Source: Ustilago trichophora
Taxonomy: Eukaryota > Basidiomycota > Ustilaginomycetes > Ustilaginales > Ustilaginaceae
Length of the DNA: 64,000 bases
Direction: 5' to 3'
NCBI GenBank assembly: GCA_900323505.1
Contig: OOIN01000048.1
Location: 124,001-188,000 of the forward strand
Part shown: positions 21,604 through 32,449 of the stretch, in pieces
Numbering within the stretch: position 1 is the stretch's first letter
Layout: each line of letters starts with the position of its first letter
Translations under genes and position numbers: made by a program
The notes under the pieces: model-generated
The model's input: only the letters and a program-made list of their open reading frames with translations
Database searches by the model: none
What the model was told of the DNA's origin: nothing

Positions 21604-22630
21604 GGTCGCTGTGCCTTCGACACAACTGCCGCGGCTAGGTGTGAGCTGTTCTTACTTGATTCCTGGGCGAGTCTAGTCGCTTGGTGTTGGTACAGCCTGG
21701 AGGACCTGTTGTCGGCAAGGGTAGTTGGTTGAAGGGTAGTAAGAGAGGAAAGCCTTAGTGAAGATCGATCGCTGTCGCTGTTCATGCACAGCGCTGTTGG
21801 CAGCGTTGCTTGGGTTGTGGTGGTTTGGAGGATACAGGAGGATGGTGCGCTCAGTCACTATTTGGCTGTGCTATCCAGAGGATCGAAAGCCTTCCTGTGC
21901 ATGAGGCGCAGTCCAAGCTGTGCATCCTGTTGCAACGTCGGCTAATCCGCTGCAAACAACCTCGAAGCTCGATTTCTTCTCAAACGGCAAACACAGAGCC
22001 CAGACTCACAGCAATCGCACAGTGTTCGCGGCTTGGACACTCTGTTCGGGAGCACAAATCGGAACTCTGACCTTCTGCAGGGGACGACAGCAGCATCAGC
22101 AGCAATCTTGATTCTATCGCTAGCTTTAGCATGCCGAAGACTGAAGCTCGGCTGTGCTTGCATCTGTGGAGTGACAGCAGTTTGGGTCCGACTTTTTTTG
22201 AGCCTTTTTCTTTTCTTTTTTTTTAAAAAAAAATTCTTTTTGCTTCAATTACGTCAATTTGACCTCGTCGTGCAGCGGTGGGTGACTGTGACAGTTGACA
22301 AAAAAATCACACACTTTCTGAATTCCTGACCCACGCACAGGCCAACCTTCCAATGCCCAGCCGAAGGGCCAAGAGCAACCAAGACCTTCCTCTCGTGGTC
22401 TTCCTTTCACTCACAGGTCGTGATTGCACAGCCAAGCCCTTCATCACCAAGTTGGCCTTGGCAACCACCAGAGAAGGCGAGCAGGCCCCTTGGTGGTCGT
22501 GTCATGCTCCTCTGTCATTCTCAAGGGATCGCCAGCTTCACAATCACAGTATAGAGACCTTCGGTTTCTGAAGATAAATGCCGCTTTATGAGTGTAGAGT
22601 GAACAAGGTAGATGACATGCATCGGCATCG
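21604..22630. other. Intergenic, promoter of SMP/C2 gene and NUP84 3' flank
   Basis: About 1 kb with a T/A homopolymer cluster near 22190-22240. Small frames on both strands carry no domain. No gene recognised. Confidence 0.5.
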
Positions 22631-25297
22631 CTACGACTCAGTCGCCTTCTCAAAGACGTCACCGCCGTGGTCGAGTAGAAGCAAAGAAGCTTCACGGACG
22701 CGCAGCAAGTAGTCCTGAAGCAGGTTCTGCGAGTTGCTCTGAATGAACTCGAGGTAGATCTTGTGTCGCTCGTCGGCAACGATCTCCGACAAGCGCAGTG
22801 CCATATTGAGGTTGGTAGGGATGACACTCGAAGATTCGACCAGCATATCGTGCAGTCGCAATACAATCTCGGGAATGTAGGTCTGTCGAATGTCGAACAG
22901 CTCGCGCGCTCTCCGCTCCGTTTCCAGTCCACCGCCGCTTCCGTTGAGCGGAATCTTGAGCCAGTCTCGCTGAAGCAGGATCAGATCCAGATCGCGCGCC
23001 TGTTCTACGACCTGACTGAGTGCCTTGGTCCAATTCATGCGTTCCAGCTTGGATAAGCCACCTGCACGAGGGCCGGTAGCATCGTTCGATCTGATCACAT
23101 CGGCAGGTCGAGTGGTCCAGAAATGTTTGTAGGCGACATGTGCCTCGAGCGCGGTGAAGAACGTGTCCCATGCCGAACGTTCAACATTCTGGTCCATCGA
23201 GATAGCGAGGCTGTCAACGCTCGATAGTACCTCGCTTGGCATGCGGTCACGAAGCACCTTGGCGGCATGGAGTCGGCCTGTTGAGAGGAAGAGTCGGGTG
23301 AGTGCATTGGACTGTGTGATGGCGTCGGCGTAGGTCGATGGATCAAAGGTCAGCCAGTCGATCGCCCTGACCAGTGCCTCTTCGTTTGCATCCTGACGCA
23401 CGTCGAACTTGAGAGCGTCCAACTTGCCCGTTCCTGCTCGTGTTTTCAGGGCGCCACCGAAGCCTGTTGGTTCGTCAAAGTCCGACATGATGGTGGGGAA
23501 CAGCTCGTCGAAGACGATCTCCACTGTGCATCTTGCAACTGCTGCCAGGTCGAGGTTGTGCTCTTCAGCTTGTCGCAACGCATGCGCCTTGGCATCGCGG
23601 CTAGCGTTGACATCCATGGAGCGCAAAAAGTTGGCGTAGCTCCTCGTTGCCGATTGTGGCTCGAGCGAGCTGGCGTACATGGCTACCAGGTCGGTCTCCC
23701 CCGCCGCCTCCAGGACCTGAACATAGCAGGAGAGAATGGCGTTGCAAGCAAAGTCGGGCAGCGAGATGGATAACAAGCGAAGGTAGAGGATGAGATGCGC
23801 AAAGAAGCGCAACAGTCGTGCAAAGGTCGCCGGTTCCAAAGCTACCTGCATGTCACCCAGGTTGTCGGCGAAACGGTTGAAAAGCTCTGGCAAGTTGTTC
23901 GAGATGACACTTCTTTGAACAAGCCGGTATGGATTGTTGGCCTGGAGGTGAATGCTGTGGGATTGTGTCTGGCTGAGCTTGTCGAAAACCCCGTTGAGCG
24001 ATCCCAACTCCACCTCTCCTTTTGACGCCCCTCCTGCAACTCCTCCGGCACCAGCTGCAGTTGCGTTAGCAGAAGTGGTGGAGGAAGAAGACTGGGCAAG
24101 TTTGACGGCACCGTGTTCTCCATCTCCAAAGAGCTCGACATCCGCTTCCTGGCTCCACCAGCTGTGCCTCTCGTCGAGCTTGGCATCGACGGCACCTTCG
24201 AGCTTGGCGTTGACATGCGCCCACAGGAACTCTTCCCAGCTCTGGCTGACGTTGGCGACGGATTGAAGCTCTCCTGCCAGCGACCCGTACAACGCGCGTT
24301 CGAATTCGTCCAGGTTGGGGTTGGAAGCCAGCTTCTTGCATGCTGACTTCCATAGAGATCGGTTGCGGTTGCCTACGACGCGGTCGACGTCTTGCAGGTC
24401 GAGGCTGACGGCTGGATCGTGGTAGAGCATGGCGCCTCGAAGCGTTGCTGCCCTCCAGCTCTGATCGGTTTGGTGGCATAGATCGAAGGCAGCATCCAAA
24501 CGTCCTGCGCGCGCGTATTCGAATAGGGTTCGGAGCAATGCCTTTTCGTATGTGGCATCTTCCAGCTCGAGACCACCCTCGCCGCGAGAGACAGCGTCGG
24601 GATCAAGGTTCTTGACGGCTTTCCCGCGGTTCTTGGGAGCAAAGCTGGTGCTGGCAGCTGAGCCGAATGTCAACCTGCGTCCGTCGCCGGATGTGGGTCC
24701 TCCACCAACACTCGCACGCTTCTCAGCGCGAACTCGATTCTTTGTGAAAGCAAGGTATCCTTTGCGCACTTCAACAATGTGTTTTGGGGCCAGTACCTCT
24801 TGCAGCCATTCGCGGATGATTCGGAGCTCGTTGAGTTGCTCGTCCCGTTCGAAGATTCTCTGCATCGCTGCAAGTGGTGTCTCGTATGCTTGAACGACAT
24901 CCTGATCTTGGTCGTCTGATGTTGACTGTCCCTTGCGCTCAGCTCGGTGAAGTCTTTCGGAGGTGAGCATGTGCACTAGCCTCCAGGTGTTTTGTTCGAG
25001 TTCCCATGCTGCCCTGTCGTCATCTTCGAGGTTCTGCTCTTGACGACGAGCAACGTAGCCTGCGTCATCGAGAGCTTCCTCGCCTAGTCCTGAGCAGACA
25101 TCTGCAAAGAGCAAGGCGGTACCGTTGTCCGGATCGATTCTGCTGGCGGGTTCGAGGTCCTTGCAGGCTTGCAAGACGCGAGCAAAAGCTGTGAAGCTCG
25201 ATTCGCTATTGCGTGCAGCAGCTGCTTGCCCAGATGTGGAAGTTGAGGCGACGCCTTGATCAGCATCGTGCCGGCTGAATGGTGTTGCGACGGCCAT
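22631..25297 (-). CDS. NUP84: Nuclear pore complex subunit Nup84/Nup107
   Basis: Scaffold nucleoporin of the Y-complex (Nup84 in yeast, Nup107 in animals) at the nuclear envelope. Intron-free, 888 residues from the ATG at 25297 (MAVATPFSRHDAD); the open frame continues upstream but without another ATG. The protein is almost entirely alpha-helical, as expected. Recognisable blocks include DDRAAWELEQNTWRLVHMLT near the N-terminus, EYARAGRLDAAFDLCHQTDQ, SWRAATLRGAMLYHD, and YASSLEPQSATRSYANFLRS, which resemble the Nup84/Nup107 family. The C-terminus ends LLDHGGDVFEKATES. Assignment rests on remembered family pattern and length. Confidence 0.85.
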   Translation of the reverse strand: MAVATPFSRHDADQGVASTSTSGQAAAARNSESSFTAFARVLQACKDLEPASRIDPDNGTALLFADVCSGLGEEALDDAGYVARRQEQNLEDDDRAAWELEQNTWRLVHMLTSERLHRAERKGQSTSDDQDQDVVQAYETPLAAMQRIFERDEQLNELRIIREWLQEVLAPKHIVEVRKGYLAFTKNRVRAEKRASVGGGPTSGDGRRLTFGSAASTSFAPKNRGKAVKNLDPDAVSRGEGGLELEDATYEKALLRTLFEYARAGRLDAAFDLCHQTDQSWRAATLRGAMLYHDPAVSLDLQDVDRVVGNRNRSLWKSACKKLASNPNLDEFERALYGSLAGELQSVANVSQSWEEFLWAHVNAKLEGAVDAKLDERHSWWSQEADVELFGDGEHGAVKLAQSSSSTTSANATAAGAGGVAGGASKGEVELGSLNGVFDKLSQTQSHSIHLQANNPYRLVQRSVISNNLPELFNRFADNLGDMQVALEPATFARLLRFFAHLILYLRLLSISLPDFACNAILSCYVQVLEAAGETDLVAMYASSLEPQSATRSYANFLRSMDVNASRDAKAHALRQAEEHNLDLAAVARCTVEIVFDELFPTIMSDFDEPTGFGGALKTRAGTGKLDALKFDVRQDANEEALVRAIDWLTFDPSTYADAITQSNALTRLFLSTGRLHAAKVLRDRMPSEVLSSVDSLAISMDQNVERSAWDTFFTALEAHVAYKHFWTTRPADVIRSNDATGPRAGGLSKLERMNWTKALSQVVEQARDLDLILLQRDWLKIPLNGSGGGLETERRARELFDIRQTYIPEIVLRLHDMLVESSSVIPTNLNMALRLSEIVADERHKIYLEFIQSNSQNLLQDYLLRVREASLLLLDHGGDVFEKATES

Positions 25298-25994
25298 GGA
25301 TGCGATACTAGACACGGTCTGATCTTTCCCCGCAGAGCTTCTGTGTAGAGGATGGAAAAGTAAAGAGGATGTACGAGCAGCAGTCCGATAGGTGTCACGG
25401 CGAGAAAGCACTCCAAAAAAGGTGTTGATTCAAAGGAATCGCGCGTGCATTTTGCAGTCCAAGTTCCAACTTCCGCATTCCGAGCTTCTTGGCTTCAGAG
25501 ACGCGATACACGAAATCTCGCACGACATTTTTGGATTTCAGGCTGTCAAAGCCTAAAGTCCGGCTCAAAGGCAGGCAAGGCTGCAGTCCAGCCACTGTAG
25601 GCTGAGCCGTAGAATCTGTATAATGACACCCGCAAGCTCAACTGAGCCGATCGAATCTTCGCCTTTCGCCACCATCATCTGCCCCATCCTTGCAGACGAC
25701 ACCAACTGCCGTTACGATTCATTGCACCGATTCAATCCAGTCTGAAGTCCATTTCGCAATCTCGTCGCACTAAAACTATCGCCAGACGCCTTGCCATTGG
25801 TTGGGCCGGTTGATTCTATACGTGCATAGCACTTGTTGCGGGAATCCATCCTCCCTTCGACGAAGCGAAGCGTTCCGAAGCACTAGGAATCCGTCATCGT
25901 AGCAAAGACTACTGGCAGGGTGTCGCCAAAGGAGGCATTTGAGAAGTCCAGCATATAATACAAACGGACTTGCTCTATTGCAGTAGTAGCAGTC
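25298..25994. promoter_or_regulatory. Divergent promoter region, NUP84 and SUA7
   Basis: About 700 bp between head-to-head starts. A TATA-like element lies near the SUA7 end; nothing else was recognised. Confidence 0.5.
25953..25960 (+). promoter_or_regulatory. TATA-like element upstream of TFIIB gene
   Basis: The run ATATAATA lies about 40 bp before the proposed SUA7 ATG at 25995. That spacing leaves little or no 5' UTR if it is a true TATA box, so function is uncertain. Confidence 0.35.
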
Positions 25995-27322
25995 ATGACA
26001 GCCGACATTGCCAGATCGTCACAGGTTAGCATCCCGCACCTTTCCCTTTTCGTGCTCTGGCGCTATTGATCTGCATCTTGCCAGCTGGTCGGTCTGACAG
26101 GTTGTGCTAGGGCGGCCGTGTGTCGACTCAGAAAAGTCTGTCAGTGCTGTATTTAGATAGAGATTTGCTAACACCTATACATTTGCCTTGTCTCTGCGTA
26201 ACCATCTTGCTATTTGCGACACAGAATGCTTTTGCTCAGCCATTCGCACTGAGCGCTAGGTACGCCGCTGACCGTGGTGACGCACCCAAAGGCGAGGATG
26301 ACTTCGTTCCAGACCTCAACGTGCGTCTGATTTGCCGTGACTGCAAGACGGATCCTCCAAACCTGGCCGAGGAGTTCGAATCGGGTGACCTCGTCTGCGC
26401 TGACTGCGGACTGGTTGTGGGCGAAAACATCATCGACACGCGATCTGAATGGCGTACATTCGCCAACGAGGACGGTGACGACCCCTCGCGTGTGGGTGCG
26501 GCAAGCAACCCACTCTTGGATGGTATCAACGAGCAGCTCGAGTCGCGCATTGGCTACAGGGATGGTGGCACGGGAGCTTCGAGGGATCTGCAGAGGACGA
26601 TGAATCGTGCTACTGGCACACGAGACCGCAACATGCTGGATGCTTTCGAAGACATTCAGCGCAAGTGTGACTCGATCCATCTGCCACGAACCGTCTCGGA
26701 TGTAGCCAAGCAGGCCTACCGACGAGTCGAGGAGGAGAAGATTCTGCGTGGAAAGAAGCCAGACGCCATCATTGCTGCTGCCATTTACGTGGCGTGCAAG
26801 ATGAATCATGTGCCACGAACGTTCCCCGAAATCTGCTCGCTGACTAGCGTCAGCAAGAAGCACATTGGCCAGTGCTTCAAGGAGATGCAGCAGGCATTCG
26901 GTCTCAACGCCACAGGTACTGGATCAGTGGACGGATCGAGGGCGAGTGCAGACAACAGCGGTACGTCTACCCCCATCGGCATTGGACCGACGGGTGCGGC
27001 GGATCTTGTGGGTCGTTACTGCAACCATTTGGGTCTCGAGATGCGCATCACGCGATCCACCGAGGACATTACAGCGCGTGTGCGCGAATTGGGCATCTTG
27101 GCAGGACGCAGTCCTATTACTATTGCTGCAGCATGCATCTACTTTTCGACGCTGCTTTGGGGTGTAGACAAGGGAGCCAAGCGCATCAGTCAGGCAGCTG
27201 GTGTGAGCGATGTGACGATCAAAAATTCGTTCAAGGAACTTCTCAAGCACAAGGAGAAGATTGCGACGCCCGAGATCCTGGCCAAGAGCCCTCAGATGGA
27301 CATTTCTCGCCTCGATGTATGA
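25995..27322 (+). CDS. SUA7: Transcription initiation factor TFIIB
   Basis: General RNA polymerase II initiation factor that bridges TBP and polymerase in the nucleus. Two exons, 25995-26024 and 26225-27322, join in phase at a GTTAGC...CACAG intron and give 375 residues. I chose the 30-nt first exon (MTADIARSSQ) because the frame before the acceptor is intron-like and lacks an ATG in good context. The zinc ribbon has Cys47, Cys50, Cys68 and Cys71 (LICRDC and DLVCADCGLVVGE). The B-reader/linker SEWRTFANEDGDDPSRVG follows, then two cyclin-like repeats containing AIIAAAIYVACKMNHVPRTF and ITIAAACIYFSTLLWG. A Gly/Ser/Thr-rich linker separates the repeats. Confidence 0.95.
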
Positions 27323-27897
27323 GACCGAGAGTGAGCAATAGATTCTCGCCAGTATTGTTCAGACACTGGTTTGACAGATTCGATTGGCGTTGGTTGTCAG
27401 GTACAGAACCTCATACTTTATTCATTCGTGCTTAGCTCGTTGATGATGGCATTGTTGTAGATATTGAAGTGTCTCGCATTGTTGATGGACATGTTGCTTC
27501 GCCTGAGCAAGAGGTATTTAAAGTTTGTTTTGAGGTTCAAGCATGAGCAGCTTCTCACAAGGTGTGCCCAGCTTGCATGTCAGAGAGATTAGCCTCATGA
27601 CAGCAAAGCCTTCATCCCATACGACAGAGTGGGAGCAGCGAGTGGAGTGGGTTGGAAAGGGCTTGGAAACCATGTTATTTGTGTGAACCTGGGCCAGAAG
27701 TTTTGATTCCGTGGAGGATATGGGTCTGACCGCGGACCGCGAGATCTGCCTGTTTCGCCCAAGAAGCCGAGAGAGAGAGTCGTTTGTCTATGTGCCTCGC
27801 AGATCGAGGCAACAGAGCAATTTTAGGGCTCCGACGCGTCATTTAGCTTATTTGGACCTTGGCGGGCGATGTGTGCCCCCCTGAAGCACAGATGTGT

Positions 27898-27933
<36 letters not shown>

Positions 27934-28478
27934 GCTTTTTTTCATTTTTATTTCTTTTTCTTTGGTTGTGGCTCGCACTCGAGACGTGCACATACCTAGC
28001 CGAGGTCAGTGTGTCGGGGTGTGTCTGTGTGTGTTTGTGTCTTTGGTGGCAGAGTAGTCAAACACACACAGCACACCACAGCACAGCGTGTCATGATTTT
28101 TTGGTGTCTGTCAAAAAAAGAAGGCCCTCTCCCTGTGCGGACCGTGCTTTTTGTGTCAGCGACCCTGACTGCTGACCCTTTGGCTTTGCTTGTGTTGCGG
28201 CGGCGGTTCAGGCGGCCTGTGCCCCTCGACCTTGCCCTTTTTTGTCCAACCGAACTCAACTCAGACCCAGCAAGCACACTTTCATCGTCCGCCACACTCT
28301 GCTTTTCATCATCTTGCTTGACTTCCTCCATCATCCGCCCCAAAGTTGCTTGGATCCGTGTTCAAGCTCTTCATCTCGTCCAACGTCCAACTTTTTGCAT
28401 TTGTACGACTTCGCTCGCTCGATATCGTAGCATTTAACTCCAAGATCACTCCCACTCGCCTTACACAGCTCGCACAAG
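27323..28478. other. Intergenic, SUA7 3' flank and SVF1 promoter
   Basis: About 1.15 kb with a (TG)n(GA)n microsatellite near 27893-27934 and T-rich tracts. Pyrimidine-rich DNA before 28479 fits a fungal core promoter. No coding exon recognised. Confidence 0.5.
27893..27934. repeat. (TG)n(AG)n microsatellite
   Basis: A short TG run passes directly into a run of about eleven AG dinucleotides. Confidence 0.9.
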
Positions 28479-29982
28479 ATGTCTGGTTGGGGTTCCTGGC
28501 TGTAAGTTGTCCTTCATCCCAAATTGTGTTGCAATCCAGTACATGTGCTCAGGGCTGACTTTGTGCAACCCACCTCTTTTTCTGTCGCCAACCTTGCATG
28601 CTGCATCTCTCATTCGTTGACGCTGCTTCTACTCTCTTTGGACGAAACCGCCCACTCTCTTGCCTAATAGTAAGGGTGAATCTGCCCCAGCTGCGGGTAG
28701 TGCCGCCGCCGCCGCATCAGGAAGCAACTTCCACGCTATCACCGACACTGTCGCTCAAGACGCCCTCTTTGGCCCTCTCGAGGCCTCGGATCTCGAATGG
28801 ACCTGTGCCGGCGGTTTCACCACCGAGACCCAGACCTGGTACTCGGTCCTCGAAGATGGCTCCTTTGCCACTTCACAGATCATCCACTCTGCCGTAGGTC
28901 TCTGGTATCCCCAGGTCCAGATGACTTTCAAGTACTTCAACCCCAAGACTGGCAAGAAGATCTGGAAGTCGATCAACGTGACCAAGTTCGCCGCTCAGAC
29001 CGACAAGCGTTCCAGCAAAGCCGCCGAGTTCACCGTTCTCTTCGGCACCACCGATTCTGGCGACGACAAGTACACCATCACTGCCAACCTCGATGCCGAT
29101 CTCCAGCTCTCCTGGACTTTTACTCGCCCAGCCTCGGTTCAGGGTTGGAAGCTGGGTTCCGGTCCCAAGGGTGGATTCAGCTACTTTGGCACCAACCTCG
29201 GCAGCCCCGAAGGATACGTCATCCACAGATTCTGGCCCGTTGCAGAGAGCCAAGGTCACATTATCTCGCAGGGCACCGCCATCGACGCCAAGGGTAAAGG
29301 AATGTTTGTCCACGCCATCCAGGGTATGCGTCCCAACCTTGTCGCAGCCAAGTGGAACTTTGCCAACTTCCAAGCGCAGGATGACAAGCTAGGCCGGGTT
29401 AGCGGTGTCATGATGGAGTTTACCACCACCCCAGACTACGGCAGCGCACAGGGTGAGGGTGCACGTCAGTCGCTCACCGTCAACATTGGAAGCATTGTTG
29501 CCGATGGAAAGCTGGTCAGTGTCACAGCCGCCACTAGGAGCGTTGGTGCCGCAGAGGGCGAGGAGAGCAAGAAGAGCAACTCGTACGTCAAGCATCTTGA
29601 TAAGACGCTTGACCAGGATACCGGTTACCAAGCACCTCAGGCGATCGAGTACCACTGGCAAGGTCCTCTGCTCGATTCGTCTTCGGGTAAGGGCGATGTT
29701 GACCACAAGGTAGAGGCCAGCCTCAAGGTCGATCTGGGTAAACCTTACCCTAGCAGCGAGACCCACGGTCTCGTAGACAAGGTAGACGTCCTCGCAGAGA
29801 TCCCATACATGGTCAGGAAGCTCGTCAACTACGTCGCCGGTACCAAGCCCTACATCTACCAAACGCTTAACCCTGCCACATTGACGGTCAAGCTGCCAGA
29901 GCAGTACAGCGGCAACGGAAAGGGCGAGAGTGTTCAAGTCAAAGGAACTCTGTTTGAGGAACACACTTTCATCAGTGGTTAG
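28479..29982 (+). CDS. SVF1: Svf1 family protein (survival factor 1)
   Basis: Lipocalin-like fungal protein linked in yeast to survival under oxidative stress and to sphingolipid (ceramide) transfer between ER and Golgi. Two exons, 28479-28501 and 28671-29982, give 444 residues starting MSGWGSWLKGESAPAAG. The very short first exon restores an amphipathic tryptophan-rich N-terminus, which fits the family's membrane-binding N-terminal helix. Family blocks are DLEWTCAGGFTTETQTWYSV, SAVGLWYPQVQMTFKYFN, GPKGGFSYFGTNLGSPEGY, GTAIDAKGKGMFVHAIQGMR and VAAKWNFANFQA. The length is somewhat above the yeast protein because of a loop near residue 300. Confidence 0.9.
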
Positions 29983-30232
29983 AGCAATGTAAGAGTTGAG
30001 AGCATCTAGGTCTTTGCTTCAGATCAAAACTCCTCTTTGCACTTTCGAATACGAGCTCATGTATATACGTCCGATTCACTTTACCACTCAGCTTAATCAT
30101 GGATCACATCGCAATACTCTCCCAATGTGCCCGTGTGCAGATTGCGGAAGAGGATGATGGAAATACGGCATGTATTGCGAGTGAGACATGCAAACTTTTG
30201 AAAAAGACTTGGCCAGAATCGAGAAGGACGAT

Positions 30233-32449
30233 TTAGATTCTCTCCTTGACCCACTTTTCCAAACCACCAGCGGTGTAGATCTCCTGTACGCTTCTACCGA
30301 TTCCTGCAGGTTTGGCGGTATACGTCTTCTCCACGACCTCTCCGTTGGGTTGGGTGAATTTCAGATTGATTTTACCCGTTGCCGAGTCGATTTTGATGTT
30401 GGACTGATCCAACAGGATAGCCTTGTGGTTTCTGACTCCTTCAGCACCGAGGTAAAGTTTGGAGAGATCCTGAACGAGGTCGTGACATTCTAGACAGATG
30501 AGACCGTTGTTGATGGCGTTTCGCTTGAAGATGTCGCCAAAGCTTCCGGCGAGAACGAGGGGAATTCCGGCGTATTTGAGCGCTGTAGCCGCTTGTTCTC
30601 GCGACGAACCTGTGCCAAAGTTGTATCCTCCGATGAGGACCGGGCCTTCGGAAACGCTACCGGAAGAAGAGGAGGAGGACGAGGAGGGGGAACGGAGGGA
30701 TGCAACGGTCGAGGCAAAAGTGGCGTCGTAGTTCTCCATGACAACTTCGGCTTGCTTGGTAGGCGTGATGTCGTCTTGATAGGTGTATTTGCCTGGGTAG
30801 ATACCGTCCGTGTTAAGGTTGTCCTGCGGAGCAAAGATCAAGGGGCCCGAGAAGGATTTGGGGAAGCTGGGGAGGATCTCTACTCCACTAGCTGCGTCCG
30901 TCGAAGCAGAGGCCGAGGCAGAAGCAGCAGCAGGAGCAGCGGTAGTGATCGAATACTTGAGTCCTCGGCTAGGAGGCAAAAGGGAAGCATCCAAATCGGC
31001 CGGTCCACAAATCTTGCCCTCGATCGCCGAAGCAGCCACCACGGCAGGCGAAGCCAGATAAGCCTGAGCATTGGGACTACCCATTCTACCCTTGTAGTTC
31101 CTGTTGGTCGCCGAAATACCCACCTCTCCATCCTCCAACAATCCCACACCCAATCCGATACACGGTCCACATCCAGCAGGCAAAGGCTTGGCACCAGCAG
31201 CCATCAACGCACCCCAATCTCCCGCCTCCTCCGCCTCGCGCTGGACGACACTGCTAGCTGCAGCAACGTAGAACTCTACACCCTTTGCAACTTTTTTACC
31301 ACGAATCACGTCGGCAGCGGCTTTCAGATCGGAAGCGCGAGAATTGACACACGAGACGAGGTAGGCTTTGTTGATGCCAATGTTTTGAGAGGCGAGCTCG
31401 TCGAGAGGGGTAGAGACTTTGACCGAGTTGGGACCGCTGACGTGGGGTACGAGGGTGGCAAGGTCGAGTGTGAGATGCTTGGAGTAGAGGGCGTCGGAAT
31501 CGGGTCGAAGGAGGGTGCGAGAGAGCTCGTCGAGACGATGCATGTTGAGTCGAGGGTGTGAGTTGGAGGGAGAGGGAGACGAGCCGATCTGGAATTCGAG
31601 CTTGTCGCGCTTGCGAATTTGCTTCTCGTACCAAGCCAAAGTGATGTCGTCGGTGGGGAAGAGTCCTGCCAGAGCACCCCATTCGGTAGTCATGTTGGCG
31701 ATAGCCAAACGCTCCTCGACCGAAAGCGAGGTGAGTCCAGAACCATGGAACTCAATCGCAGCATTCAACACCTGATCCTTGTTAAAGTAACCACAAAGAG
31801 CCACGATAACATCCTTACCCGTCACACCCTTGGGCAACTCTCCCTTCAACTCTACCTTTACCACCTCTGGAATCTGCCACCAAGTCTGGCCCGTAGCCCA
31901 AATAGCCGCAGCATCCGTCCTGACAATCGGCGTACCCAAGCATCCTACACCACCGTACATGTTCGAATGCGAATCACTCGCCACCGCCAACGTCTGCGGG
32001 AAAGCATATCCTTCCTCCACTAACACCTGATGACCAATCCCCCTACCCGCCGGGTAGAAATCCACGCCGTGCTTACGGGCGAAACTCTCGATCTTGCTGT
32101 ACTTTTCCAGATTCTTGGCCGACTTGTTCTGCACATCGTGATCCAGCGCAAAGACGACTTGGTCAGGATTGAAGATCGAAGTGGCACCGATGGAGCCGAA
32201 TTTCGAAATGACGGGTCCGGTGTTGTCGTGAGTCATAACGGTGCCGGGACGGATGGAGACGTAGTCGCCGGATTTGACGTGGGAGCCGGGAGCTTGGTCT
32301 ACGGCATATTTTTGGACAATCTTTTCGACGAGATTGTAGGTGCCAGTGGCTGGATTGACGGAAGAGTGGGTGGCTAGGCTGCGTCGAAGGGTTGGGATGG
32401 GCGCGGCAAGCCGGGAGCCGCCAAGACGGAGGATTGTAGATGCCCTCAT
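30233..32449 (-). CDS. LYS4: Homoaconitase, mitochondrial (lysine biosynthesis)
   Basis: Converts homocitrate toward homoisocitrate in the fungal alpha-aminoadipate pathway to lysine, in the mitochondrial matrix. Intron-free, 738 residues. The N-terminus MRASTILRLGGSRLAAP is a likely mitochondrial presequence. Fe4S4 ligands are Cys367 (YLVSCVNSRASDL), Cys427 and Cys430 (LPAGCGPCIGLG). Other family blocks are MTHDNTGPVISKFGSIG, VASDSHSNMYGGVGCLG, GISATNRNYKGRMGSPNAQ and GGYNFGTGSSREQAATALKY. The SCVNSRASDL motif and overall layout point to homoaconitase rather than the TCA-cycle aconitase. Two Ser/Ala-rich inserts, near residues 290 and 510-600, are low-complexity. It converges with SVF1. Confidence 0.95.
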   Translation of the reverse strand: MRASTILRLGGSRLAAPIPTLRRSLATHSSVNPATGTYNLVEKIVQKYAVDQAPGSHVKSGDYVSIRPGTVMTHDNTGPVISKFGSIGATSIFNPDQVVFALDHDVQNKSAKNLEKYSKIESFARKHGVDFYPAGRGIGHQVLVEEGYAFPQTLAVASDSHSNMYGGVGCLGTPIVRTDAAAIWATGQTWWQIPEVVKVELKGELPKGVTGKDVIVALCGYFNKDQVLNAAIEFHGSGLTSLSVEERLAIANMTTEWGALAGLFPTDDITLAWYEKQIRKRDKLEFQIGSSPSPSNSHPRLNMHRLDELSRTLLRPDSDALYSKHLTLDLATLVPHVSGPNSVKVSTPLDELASQNIGINKAYLVSCVNSRASDLKAAADVIRGKKVAKGVEFYVAAASSVVQREAEEAGDWGALMAAGAKPLPAGCGPCIGLGVGLLEDGEVGISATNRNYKGRMGSPNAQAYLASPAVVAASAIEGKICGPADLDASLLPPSRGLKYSITTAAPAAASASASASTDAASGVEILPSFPKSFSGPLIFAPQDNLNTDGIYPGKYTYQDDITPTKQAEVVMENYDATFASTVASLRSPSSSSSSSSGSVSEGPVLIGGYNFGTGSSREQAATALKYAGIPLVLAGSFGDIFKRNAINNGLICLECHDLVQDLSKLYLGAEGVRNHKAILLDQSNIKIDSATGKINLKFTQPNGEVVEKTYTAKPAGIGRSVQEIYTAGGLEKWVKERI

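Noticed and set aside
25298..25411. Upstream extension of the NUP84 frame
   Set aside because: The extra codons begin with GTG; the first ATG is at 25297.
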